DNA of 27,205 bases from a virus, in IMG/VR virus record IMGVR_UViG_3300031379_000018, positions 1 through 27,205 of that record; one strand, written 5' to 3'. Below the pieces are notes generated by a model. The model did no database searches, had not been told where the DNA came from, and worked only from the letters and a program-made list of their open reading frames with translations. Numbering within the stretch: the first letter of the stretch is position 1; each line of letters begins with the position of its first letter. This document shows positions 1-5,916 of this stretch, piece by piece. A program made the position numbers and the translations under genes.

Positions 1-1
1 T

Positions 2-289
2 GACCCCGATTCGCCAATAGGTAAAGCTATTGAAGCAATAACACCAATAAAATTCTTTTTCCGTGGAGCCATCATCGGCGAAGTTGATATTGTCGGTTGC
101 AAGTATCGCTATGGGGATGAAAACAACAATCTCTATTCACCCTGGCATGAGGTCGGTATGTATGGTCTGTTGCTGGCTAACCCTATCCTATACGATAAGC
201 CGATACCATGCAAGGGTAAGCTGGGATTTTTTGAACCCAGTATTCCTTCAAAAGAGCCAAGAAATGAAGCAAGCAATCAGAAAGTATAA
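2..289 (+). CDS. ASCH-domain protein, 3' part
   Basis: This is the last 95 codons of a gene cut by the left edge; the frame is open from base 2 to TAA at 287-289. The order of motifs fits the end of a phage ASCH domain: a GAIIGEVDIVGC strand, SPWHEVGMYG, an LANP turn, then PIPCKGKLGFFEP. ASCH domains are PUA-like beta-barrels thought to bind RNA or modified nucleosides, and phages often carry stand-alone copies. The N-terminal part is missing, so the conserved early residues cannot be checked. The stop codon overlaps the Shine-Dalgarno site of the next gene, so the two are probably co-transcribed. An ORF in another frame over the same bases looks like a shadow. The family call is fairly safe; the cellular role is unknown. 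Confidence 0.75.
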   Translation, partial: DPDSPIGKAIEAITPIKFFFRGAIIGEVDIVGCKYRYGDENNNLYSPWHEVGMYGLLLANPILYDKPIPCKGKLGFFEPSIPSKEPRNEASNQKV

Positions 290-300
290 GGAGGGAATAT

Positions 301-618
301 ATGGCTACAAAAGTATATGGTGAATCAGATGACCTTATTGAATTTGATGGCGATATTTCTGGTGAAATCGGAAATTTTGGGACAGACGATAGAGAGCATG
401 GAGAATTGGTTATATTCAGCGATGGCACTCTCTTGGAAGTGAAGTATGGAAAAGGAGATATGGCTGTCTGGGGAATCACTGTGATAAACGGGGGTTCTTT
501 GCTCAAAGATATTATCCCGTGTGCAGATGAGGATGCGAGACCCCATAGTGATATAGCCAATTTTAATGATGGGTTGAAGTGGGCTTATGGTGCAAGCGAG
601 TGGGAAAAGGTTAGATGA
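301..618 (+). CDS. Small acidic phage protein, unknown function
   Basis: This 105-residue acidic protein has a strong AAGGAGGG site at 288-295, which fixes the ATG at 301. I see no signal peptide, membrane segment or catalytic motif. The middle (FSDGTLLEVKYG, then MAVWGITVING) reads as alternating beta-strands, suggesting a small beta-sandwich or barrel. The C-terminal part has an NFNDGLKWAYGASEW stretch. The pattern is typical of small conserved proteins in phage accessory regions, but I do not recognise a named family. It lies between the ASCH gene and another small unknown gene. Confidence 0.75.
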   Translation: MATKVYGESDDLIEFDGDISGEIGNFGTDDREHGELVIFSDGTLLEVKYGKGDMAVWGITVINGGSLLKDIIPCADEDARPHSDIANFNDGLKWAYGASEWEKVR

Positions 619-650
619 CAATACTAAAGTAGCGAGTATAAGGAGGAAAT

Positions 651-935
651 ATGGATGAATTAAGAGAGAAGATAGCACAATATTTATATGAGCATAGTTA
701 CCCTAGAATGTATCATACCTTTGACGACTTAAAGAATAATTACCCTGGGGGTGTTGAAGCGATTATGAGTCACGCCGACCAAATCCACACTCTCTACAAA
801 GAAGCTGGCTATGTGCGATTATCTCAAGACCAGAGCCTGCCTAATAAACCACCATACTTAACTCTTGCTCAGGGTGGCTATAAACAGGCTCTTGTAGATA
901 TATGTGAAGCAGGCTGGCGAAAGGTTGAGTTATGA
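651..935 (+). CDS. Small hypothetical phage protein
   Basis: This protein has 94 residues. The start is set by AAGGAGGA at 640-647, a good distance from the ATG. The sequence looks mostly helical: MDELREKIAQYLYEHSYP, then a helix around GGVEAIMSHADQIHTLYKEAG, then a C-terminal helix. It may be a small winged-helix-like or helical-bundle protein, but no motif supports a specific function. Its last bases overlap the ATG of the VRR-NUC gene by four, indicating translational coupling. Confidence 0.7.
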   Translation: MDELREKIAQYLYEHSYPRMYHTFDDLKNNYPGGVEAIMSHADQIHTLYKEAGYVRLSQDQSLPNKPPYLTLAQGGYKQALVDICEAGWRKVEL

Positions 936-1243
936 AAACAGAAACCCATAGGATAATAGTCACCGAGAGAGACCTGAGAGAGTGGGTTAGAGACCTGTGC
1001 AACCTCTTCGGGTGGAGATTTCTATTTACTTGGACATCAATTCACAGCCCAAGGGGGATGCTGGACTTATTACTCATCAACAAGGAACAGAAGCGTGTAA
1101 TCTTCGCAGAATTGAAGAGCGAGAAGGGCAAAATGAGTCCTGAACAACAACAGGTGTTTGAAGAGCTTAAAGCCTGCGGACAAGAGGTCTGGCTGTGGCG
1201 GCCGGCAGACATTGAGGGGATTGCAAATATACTCAGAAAGTAA
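932..1243 (+). CDS. VRR-NUC domain nuclease
   Basis: This 103-residue protein is essentially a stand-alone VRR-NUC domain, a PD-(D/E)XK-type nuclease found in many phages and in the eukaryotic nuclease FAN1. Visible are Asp45 in GMLDLLLI, then the E-x-K pair Glu60/Lys62 in VIFAELKSEKG, followed by MSPEQQQVFEEL, the helix that normally follows the catalytic strand. The C-terminal WLWRPADI matches the usual last strand, so the core looks intact. Phage VRR-NUC proteins are thought to cleave branched or structured DNA, in resolution of replication or packaging intermediates. The start overlaps the upstream stop by four bases. The family call is strong; the substrate is not known. Confidence 0.88.
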   Translation: MKTETHRIIVTERDLREWVRDLCNLFGWRFLFTWTSIHSPRGMLDLLLINKEQKRVIFAELKSEKGKMSPEQQQVFEELKACGQEVWLWRPADIEGIANILRK

Positions 1244-1266
1244 AGGAGCTAGAGAAGGAGGGGTAA

Positions 1267-1614
1267 ATGGATAATAGGATAATGATAGGCATAGCAGAAT
1301 TAAGGGCTGCGGTTGATTCTAAGCAGCCACTAGAAGAAAGGCTTAAGATTGCTATGCGAGCTGCGTTAGGGCACTGGTGTGTCCTCGATGAGGAAAGCCA
1401 ATTTAAGATGGCTATTGGAGCGGTGATGGCTGAAGCTACTGAAGAGGAACAAGAGCGAATAAAGATTGACTTAAAGTTTCTAAATGCAATGTCCTCAGCT
1501 GCTAGTGGAGTTCCTGTGGATTTCGCTAGATTGGCAGAAGAATTAGGAGAAGGTAGTGCGTCTAAAGCCGTTGGACTACGGAAGCTATGGGATGAGGTAA
1601 AGGCTGGGAATTAA
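1267..1614 (+). CDS. Hypothetical helical phage protein
   Basis: This 115-residue protein has an AGAAGGAGGGG site just upstream of the ATG. Composition and pattern are largely alpha-helical and acidic (for example EATEEEQERIKIDLKFLNAM). The C-terminal half holds a short Gly/Ser linker (LGEGSASK) before a last helix. No catalytic, metal-binding or membrane motif is visible, and I do not recognise the family. It is spaced normally in the row of small genes after the VRR-NUC gene and is probably in the same transcript. Confidence 0.7.
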   Translation: MDNRIMIGIAELRAAVDSKQPLEERLKIAMRAALGHWCVLDEESQFKMAIGAVMAEATEEEQERIKIDLKFLNAMSSAASGVPVDFARLAEELGEGSASKAVGLRKLWDEVKAGN

Positions 1615-1655
1615 GCAGCTATTAAAGCAGGAGACAGCAGGAGCATTGAATAAGG

Positions 1656-1668
1656 TCACAATTTGTGA
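1656..1668. promoter_or_regulatory. 13-bp palindrome, possible operator
   Basis: The bases TCACAATTTGTGA form a perfect palindrome with 6-bp arms around one central T. It sits in the 71-bp gap between two small genes, a few bases before the AAAGGAGGG ribosome-binding site of the next gene. A protein binding here, or a small RNA structure, could affect the downstream gene. No promoter boxes are visible close by, and a short palindrome like this can occur by chance. Confidence 0.2.
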
Positions 1669-1685
1669 TGTTAAAGGAGGGATAA

Positions 1686-1934
1686 ATGAAAGACAAGATA
1701 GATGCAATCATAGCAAAGTTTGGTCAGGATTTTATGGAACAGATTAGTGATTCGCCTGATGTGATTGGCAATGAAATCCTCACCCTAATAGCCGAAGAAA
1801 TAGAGAAGGTGGAGAATCCTTATCCCGAAGATAGATACCATGTGGCTCAGCGCATTGCTTACGGGGAAGCTCTCCAAGATATTCTCGCCCTATTTCACCC
1901 GATAAAGAACGTAGTTGGTAATGCAGACGTATGA
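1686..1934 (+). CDS. Small hypothetical phage protein
   Basis: This 82-residue acidic, mainly helical protein is preceded by AAAGGAGGGATAA, a strong ribosome-binding site that fixes the start. The sequence has a segment EEIEKVENPYPEDRYHVAQR and a final helix with GEALQDILALFHP. No motif identifies a function. The stop overlaps the start of the next gene (ATGA arrangement at 1931-1934). It may be a small accessory or host-takeover protein, but that is only inference from its location. Confidence 0.65.
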   Translation: MKDKIDAIIAKFGQDFMEQISDSPDVIGNEILTLIAEEIEKVENPYPEDRYHVAQRIAYGEALQDILALFHPIKNVVGNADV

Positions 1935-2128
1935 AAGAAAGGATAACCCGAAAAGTTACTAAGGCTCAAAGTGCTTTCCTAGACTGGGGAGAGAAACATC
2001 CGTATGGGCGGCTTGAGAAAGTTGAGTTCGTGGATGGCGACCCGTGTAAGTGGATAGCGAATACCGAAGATGGGCTTGGCACAGAGCTAATTAGATTTGA
2101 TAAAATAGGAGGGCAAAATGGACACTAG
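1931..2128 (+). CDS. Small hypothetical phage protein
   Basis: This 65-residue protein has a basic N-terminus (MKERITRKVTKAQSAFLDW) and an acidic C-terminal half. It starts inside the stop of the upstream gene and has no strong Shine-Dalgarno site of its own, so translation probably depends on coupling. It overlaps the next gene by 11 bases. The sequence is too short for a family call. Confidence 0.55.
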   Translation: MKERITRKVTKAQSAFLDWGEKHPYGRLEKVEFVDGDPCKWIANTEDGLGTELIRFDKIGGQNGH

Positions 2129-2519
2129 TGAAACTTATATCAAGATGTGCGAGAAGGCAGAGGAGATACAGGCGTTATTTCCCTGGCATGATGATATTGC
2201 TAGTCAACCACTCTTGAGACATCAAATCTTTTGTGGTGATGATGAGCCAGCTAAAAATATACTCTTAGATGAAGGCGATAATTTATGGTTTGAAGGTGGG
2301 TTTATTGATGAATTGCCAAGATTACCAAAAGCAACTATTCATATCTGGCTACCACGCCAAGACCAGTTGCAGGAAGTAAGTGGGTTAGACTGGCATGATT
2401 TTGATAGGAAATGTCTAGTCTACGAGAATGTTCCTACGAAGGAACAAGCAGGCATAAGAGTCGTGATGAAGGAACGCTACTCAAAGATATGGAACGGAGA
2501 AGATTGGATAAAGAGCTAA
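2118..2519 (+). CDS. Hypothetical phage protein
   Basis: This 133-residue acidic protein has an AGGAGGG site a few bases before the ATG. It is rich in Trp, Asp and Glu (for example FPWHDDIAS, HIWLPRQDQL, LDWHDFDRK, IWNGEDWIKS) and shows no transmembrane segment or recognisable catalytic site. It is the last gene before the terminator at 2545-2591 and so probably ends the first transcript of the window. I do not recognise the family. Confidence 0.7.
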   Translation: MDTSETYIKMCEKAEEIQALFPWHDDIASQPLLRHQIFCGDDEPAKNILLDEGDNLWFEGGFIDELPRLPKATIHIWLPRQDQLQEVSGLDWHDFDRKCLVYENVPTKEQAGIRVVMKERYSKIWNGEDWIKS

Positions 2520-2544
2520 GCTAGCTGACCAGCATAGGAACTGG

Positions 2545-2591
2545 AGGCGAGCTTCAAGACGGCAAGGGCTGTCTGGCTCGCCTCTTTTTTT
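2545..2591 (+). terminator. Rho-independent terminator
   Basis: AGGCGAGC (2545-2552) pairs with GCTCGCCT (2576-2583). The inner AGAC/GTCT (2557-2560 with 2571-2574) extends the stem across a small internal loop. A run of seven T follows at 2585-2591. It closes the small-gene module and lies only ten bases before the next start codon. Confidence 0.85.
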
Positions 2592-2600
2592 ATTAAGACG

Positions 2601-2810
2601 ATGGCTAAGTTTTGGGATATTTTGAAACCCGGTGACCAAGAGAAGTTAATTTGCTTCTACAAGGAGCAGTTCGGCAAGGAATTCATACCACCAAAGCGCG
2701 GTGACCGTGCTATCGAGTGTGAGACGAAAATCGAGGACCTCGCGGAGATAGACAAGCTGATGCAGCAGAAACCCGGTTACTCAGTTGATGGTCATGGGAG
2801 GGAAGGGTGA
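2601..2810 (+). CDS. Small hypothetical protein upstream of radical SAM
   Basis: This 69-residue charged protein starts MAKFWDILKPGDQEKL. The ATG lies about ten bases after the T-run of the preceding terminator and has no convincing Shine-Dalgarno sequence. No better downstream start exists: the next Met is near residue 54. Its stop TGA overlaps the GTG start of the radical SAM gene, suggesting the two are translated together. No domain is recognisable. A link to the radical SAM protein is only inference from position. Confidence 0.6.
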   Translation: MAKFWDILKPGDQEKLICFYKEQFGKEFIPPKRGDRAIECETKIEDLAEIDKLMQQKPGYSVDGHGREG

Positions 2811-3628
2811 AGATTCTGAGAGTCTTTCCCAGACGGACAAGTTTCACACCACAAGATGATCTGTCTTTTGTTGGTGATCCTCCCTCAAGACTGATTCGCC
2901 CCGAGGCCGATGAGGTTCATGTATCTTGCACCTTGACCTGGGATAGAGCAAAGGCAGAACGTCTCGCCCTAGCGTGGGGGCAATATTACCCCGTTAAATT
3001 GGGCGGTTGTGCCCTCGGTTCTGAGACTGATGGCTTTACTCCTGGAATGTATGTGCGACGTGGAATCACCTTTACAAGCCGAGGTTGTAACAACCGATGC
3101 CCCTGGTGTCTCGTACCCGAAAGGGAAGGCCGGTTATTTGAACTTCCAATCCAAGAGGGCAATGTTCTCAAGGACAACAATATACTCCAATGTTCAAGAG
3201 GCCACCTAACAAACGTATTCGCCATGCTACGAAAGCAGCATCAGGTTGAATTGAGTGGCGGCCTTGATAGCCGACTCCTGACAGAGGAAATTGCCAGCGA
3301 GATAAGGGCATTACGACTTAGGCAGGTATTCCTCGCTGCCGACACGAAAGAGGCAATTAGGCCGCTACGGAAGGCAGTTGCACTACTCCAGCTTCCAAGA
3401 AACAAGGTGCGGTGTTATGTCCTGTTGAAATTCAACAAGAGTGAAACCCTGTCAGACGCAAGGGCAAGGATGGAACTCGTATGGGAGGCCGGGGCTATGC
3501 CATTCGCTCAACTTTATCAGCCACCCGATGAGTGGATTGATTACCCTTGGGAATGGACAGACTTCGCCCGAACATGGTCGAGGCCGGCAGCAATGAAAGC
3601 AGCAATGAAGAGCATGGAGCTAGTATGA
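2807..3628 (+). CDS. Radical SAM family protein
   Basis: This 273-residue protein has the radical SAM cluster motif CxxxCxxC as Cys94, Cys98 and Cys101 in SRGCNNRCPWC. Those cysteines would hold the [4Fe-4S] cluster that cleaves S-adenosylmethionine to a 5'-deoxyadenosyl radical. The following VPEREG and a later SGGLDSRLL segment (residues 150-158) fit a radical SAM TIM-barrel. Some 90 residues precede the motif, and no second cysteine cluster typical of a SPASM domain is visible. The start is GTG, overlapping the upstream TGA, with GGGAGGGAAG as ribosome-binding site. The substrate cannot be told. Phage enzymes of this family might modify nucleosides, peptides or metabolites. Confidence 0.85.
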   Translation: MKILRVFPRRTSFTPQDDLSFVGDPPSRLIRPEADEVHVSCTLTWDRAKAERLALAWGQYYPVKLGGCALGSETDGFTPGMYVRRGITFTSRGCNNRCPWCLVPEREGRLFELPIQEGNVLKDNNILQCSRGHLTNVFAMLRKQHQVELSGGLDSRLLTEEIASEIRALRLRQVFLAADTKEAIRPLRKAVALLQLPRNKVRCYVLLKFNKSETLSDARARMELVWEAGAMPFAQLYQPPDEWIDYPWEWTDFARTWSRPAAMKAAMKSMELV

Positions 3629-3647
3629 CCGGGGACTGTCGAATAAG

Positions 3648-4106
3648 ATGAGCGATTTCAGGCCGTGTCGGGAATGTAAGGACTGGAACAACTGTCTATT
3701 AACTGAGAGCGAGAAACACTGGTTTGGCTATCAGCATATTACTTATTGCCCACAGCATATCTTCTTCTTGCTTAGGTATGAGTATGATATTCGGGGCAGA
3801 GCCTGGCCTGTTGATGATGAAGCAGGTGGGGGTAGTCGGGCATTGAGTGAGGCAAGTTGGGTAAAGGTGTCATTGACACTAGCTGAGCTTGATGAGAGAC
3901 TGAACAAGATTTATCCGTCATTAAAAGGTGAACTTCTGCGTAGCGAGTGCAAAGACCCCGATAAGGACAAGATAGAATACCTCAGTGATGGAGCAAAGGA
4001 CGCACTTTATTATGTGGCTGGTAAAAGAAAAGATACTCCATTTACGGTGTGGCTGGCCAAAAAAAGGTATAAAAAATATACCCCCGTAGAAAAATGCCGT
4101 AGCTGA
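3648..4106 (+). CDS. Cys-rich hypothetical phage protein
   Basis: This 152-residue protein begins with CRECKDWNNC and continues to a YCPQH segment. Together these Cys and His residues could bind a zinc ion, though no known zinc-finger class fits exactly. The segment HIFFLLRYEYDIRGRAWP looks like a recognition helix or structural core. The C-terminal third is basic (KKRYKKYTPVEK), which would suit nucleic-acid binding. Only a weak GGGGA lies upstream of the ATG. It ends just before the promoter at 4117. A transcription-related role is possible from the combination of a putative Zn site and basic tail, but this is speculative. Confidence 0.65.
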   Translation: MSDFRPCRECKDWNNCLLTESEKHWFGYQHITYCPQHIFFLLRYEYDIRGRAWPVDDEAGGGSRALSEASWVKVSLTLAELDERLNKIYPSLKGELLRSECKDPDKDKIEYLSDGAKDALYYVAGKRKDTPFTVWLAKKRYKKYTPVEKCRS

Positions 4107-4116
4107 AATGAAATAC

Positions 4117-4146
4117 TTGACAAACTTCTTAGTCTTGTGATAGCCT
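4117..4146 (+). promoter_or_regulatory. Sigma70-like promoter, extended -10
   Basis: A perfect TTGACA -35 box lies at 4117-4122. After an 18-bp spacer there is TAGCCT at 4141-4146, preceded by TGA (4138-4140), so it resembles an extended -10 element. Transcription would start near 4153, in the intergenic gap before the holin-like gene, and could drive the lysis, packaging and structural genes. The -10 match itself is modest. Confidence 0.55.
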
Positions 4147-4186
4147 AAATTAACGGGATAGAATACGCCCGCAAGCAGTTTTAGGG

Positions 4187-4208
4187 CCACCCTTTCGGGG
4201 TGGTTTTT
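4187..4208 (+). terminator. Rho-independent terminator
   Basis: CCACCC (4187-4192) pairs with GGGTGG (4198-4203) around a TTTCG loop, followed by five T (4204-4208). It lies in the 122-bp gap between the Cys-rich protein gene and the holin-like gene, downstream of the apparent promoter. It may stop read-through from the radical SAM transcript or attenuate the new transcript. Confidence 0.75.
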
Positions 4209-4228
4209 GCATTTCAGGAGGCTACACC

Positions 4229-4483
4229 ATGGAGAATCCAGTTGTTCAAATCATCCGGGCAATAGCAAGGCCGGCAATTAGCATTATCTTCGCTGCCGTG
4301 ATTGCCCAAATCGTTGTTGAGGGGATCACGGCGCCGGAGTGGTTCCTGGCATTAGCTATTCCTACGATTGCCTGGTGGTTCGGGGAGCGGGCGATAACTC
4401 ATGTCAAAGCCAATAGTGCCAACAACCTTGAGGCATTAGCCAACAAGATAGCGGCTGCACTAAAAGAAAAAAACGATGTTTAA
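4229..4483 (+). CDS. Holin-like small membrane protein
   Basis: This 84-residue protein has two predicted transmembrane helices, about residues 14-31 (ISIIFAAVIAQIVV) and 36-54 (APEWFLALAIPTIAWWFGE). A charged cytoplasmic-type tail ends in KKNDV-like residues. A GERA motif after the second helix resembles small phage holins of the GTA_holin_3TM type, which form membrane lesions for lysis. CAGGAGG precedes the ATG. No endolysin is obvious directly next to it, though the next gene carries a protease-like domain. A small structural membrane protein is the main alternative. Confidence 0.6.
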   Translation: MENPVVQIIRAIARPAISIIFAAVIAQIVVEGITAPEWFLALAIPTIAWWFGERAITHVKANSANNLEALANKIAAALKEKNDV

Positions 4484-5060
4484 CTGGCAAGATTTTCTAG
4501 GAGACCTTTCAGGCTATAAGCTAAAGTATGAGCGGTGCTCAACAAACTTTGCCGAGTGCAGTAGCAACCTAAAGGATATTGGCTCTAAACTTATTGAGGC
4601 AGAGAACACGATAAGGCAGCTTGAGTTATTAGTTCCTAGGCCTGCTCCGCCGAAGATTGACCATATTGTGGAGAAAAGCGATGCCTGGGTTGAGGCACAA
4701 TTAAGAGCCATGAATCTCAACATCATCAGGCTACGGCTCGATGACACTTTCAAAATCACAAATCGAAAGAATTGGGTTAATATCGTTGTGCCTTATGATT
4801 TAACCGATAAATTGCCTTATATCAAGTCTATTTTTGATTGTGAGGATTTCACCTTTCTATTCAAGGTTAATACCCATCTTGATTTCGGCCTGAACCAGAT
4901 GGCAGTGATATTAGACTACAAAGGTGGTCATGCCTATGGTCTGGTATTGCTTGATGAGAGTGAGCACATGATTCAGGAAATTCAGACAGATGGATTATAC
5001 CTGTGGACAAAAAGGATTAAGGATTTCTATCCATTAGAGGGAGCTATTGCTTTAATCTAA
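4476..5060 (+). CDS. MOA-like cysteine-protease (Agglutinin_C-like) domain protein
   Basis: This protein has 194 residues. Residues 1-60 look like a helical or coiled-coil stalk. The C-terminal 75 or so residues match the pattern of the MOA agglutinin C-terminal domain, which is a papain-like cysteine protease: Cys122 in FDCEDFTFLFK, a glycine/hydrophobic stretch, His152 in GGHAYGLVLLD, and Glu168 in MIQEIQTD. This spacing is compatible with a Cys-His-Glu triad. Similar domains occur in small phage proteins next to terminase genes. It overlaps the holin-like gene by eight bases and has only a weak ribosome-binding site. A role in lysis, proteolysis or host interaction is possible; a degenerate non-enzymatic fold is the alternative. 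Confidence 0.55.
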   Translation: MFNWQDFLGDLSGYKLKYERCSTNFAECSSNLKDIGSKLIEAENTIRQLELLVPRPAPPKIDHIVEKSDAWVEAQLRAMNLNIIRLRLDDTFKITNRKNWVNIVVPYDLTDKLPYIKSIFDCEDFTFLFKVNTHLDFGLNQMAVILDYKGGHAYGLVLLDESEHMIQEIQTDGLYLWTKRIKDFYPLEGAIALI

Positions 5061-5287
5061 TGCTTAATGGTATTGACTTCAAGGAATTTCTAAACAAGCC
5101 TGGGGAGGTACACGCTCTTGTAGAAGGGCTTTGCGAAGTCCTTTGTCCCTGGCCTGCCAGATACAGGCCTAGCAGTAAGCTATTGGAATCTCTCAAGAAG
5201 GAACATCACTACTACGTCTTTGGGCGGGTCATGGGTGTCATCGCCTGGATATTGATAGCGAAACTCGTACAGGTGATATTCTGGTGA
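5060..5287 (+). CDS. Small C-terminally anchored membrane protein
   Basis: This 75-residue protein begins in a TAATG overlap with the upstream gene. Residues 1-50 are soluble-looking with two Cys (EGLCEVLCPWP). The C-terminal 25 residues form one transmembrane helix (VMGVIAWILIAKLVQVIFW). The upstream GAGGGAG is a little far from the start. No family is recognised. Placement between the holin-like and terminase genes suggests a membrane or lysis accessory, which is inference. Confidence 0.6.
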   Translation: MLNGIDFKEFLNKPGEVHALVEGLCEVLCPWPARYRPSSKLLESLKKEHHYYVFGRVMGVIAWILIAKLVQVIFW

Positions 5288-5290
5288 AAC

Positions 5291-5470
5291 ATGATAGGCA
5301 CAGGCAAAATCCGACAGGCAGGTGTCCAGATGAAATGTGGATACTGCAGGGAGATGATTTGGCAGTATGATGATTACGTCTGGTGGCACAGGGAACAATA
5401 TGGGAAGGTAGGTATTGTGCCCGTGCATCCTGGGTGCTGGGAAAAGATTAAGGAGAAAGATGGACTTTGA
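5291..5470 (+). CDS. Mini zinc-ribbon-like protein
   Basis: This 59-residue ORF starts three bases after the previous stop. Residues 16-19 are CGYC and residues 46-49 are HPGC, so the protein could hold one zinc ion in a CxxC...HxxC arrangement. Several Trp lie between (IWQYDDYVWWHREQ). There is no strong ribosome-binding site, so it probably relies on coupling; ATG at codon 14 is an alternative start. Small zinc-binding proteins of this type occur next to terminase genes in HNH/terminase loci, but no HNH motif is present. Confidence 0.55.
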   Translation: MIGTGKIRQAGVQMKCGYCREMIWQYDDYVWWHREQYGKVGIVPVHPGCWEKIKEKDGL

Positions 5471-5558
5471 GAACGACAACTTCACATGGACTAGAGACAG
5501 CATAACAGAGGCAGAGGAAACTACCACCGAGGAACAAGATGGCAAAACAGAAATCTAA
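5460..5558 (+). CDS. Possible acidic micro-protein before terS
   Basis: This 32-residue ORF has an AAGGAG site at 5450-5455 with a short four-base spacing. It overlaps the upstream gene by 11 bases and the terminase small subunit start by 20 bases. It is very acidic and Thr-rich (EAEETTTEEQ). The overlap style and ribosome-binding site suggest translation, but the small size makes it uncertain. It could simply couple translation into the terminase genes. Confidence 0.35.
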   Translation: MDFENDNFTWTRDSITEAEETTTEEQDGKTEI

Positions 5559-5916
5559 ATACCCTGTGGGCAGGCATCCGAACACACTGGCGAACCTTGC
5601 AAAAGGTAGAAAGGAATTTAAGCCAGGGCAATCAGGAAACCCAAAGGGGAGACCACCGGGCATCAAATATGTCAGTGAGGCTCTGAGGGAAAGGTTGGCT
5701 AAAGGCGAACTGGATAATGTGACCCTTGCTGACCTCTTGGCTGATAGTTTAATAAAGCGGGCAAAGAAGAGCGATGTCGCCCTCAACATACTTTTAGACA
5801 GGACAGAGGGTAAGGTTACTCAGCCTATCGGGGGAGACCCGACTATGCCAATCGTAGTCGAAAGGATAGTGGCTCACATAACAGAGGATAAAAATGGCAG
5901 TAGCTCAGGAGATTAG
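5539..5916 (+). CDS. Terminase small subunit-like (DUF5681) protein
   Basis: This 125-residue protein has the DUF5681 signature FKPGQSGNPKGRPPG at about residues 27-41, a motif common in phage proteins directly upstream of the large terminase. The N-terminus is basic (MAKQKSKYPVGRHPN); residues 45-85 are helical with a LADLLADSLIKRAKK segment that could be the DNA-binding or oligomerisation part. It overlaps the large subunit gene by 23 bases. The small subunit recognises the packaging site and regulates the motor. The position strongly supports the role even though DUF5681 itself is not experimentally well defined. Confidence 0.75.
   Translation: MAKQKSKYPVGRHPNTLANLAKGRKEFKPGQSGNPKGRPPGIKYVSEALRERLAKGELDNVTLADLLADSLIKRAKKSDVALNILLDRTEGKVTQPIGGDPTMPIVVERIVAHITEDKNGSSSGD

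Noticed and set aside
63-323. Open frame with ATG at 63 in a different frame from the ASCH reading
   Set aside because: It covers the same bases as the ASCH-like reading frame that is open from base 2, which has a recognisable domain. The alternative frame has no ribosome-binding site.
183-678. Long reverse-strand open frames over the first genes
   Set aside because: They are antisense to genes with good ribosome-binding sites, have no such sites themselves, and show no domain pattern.
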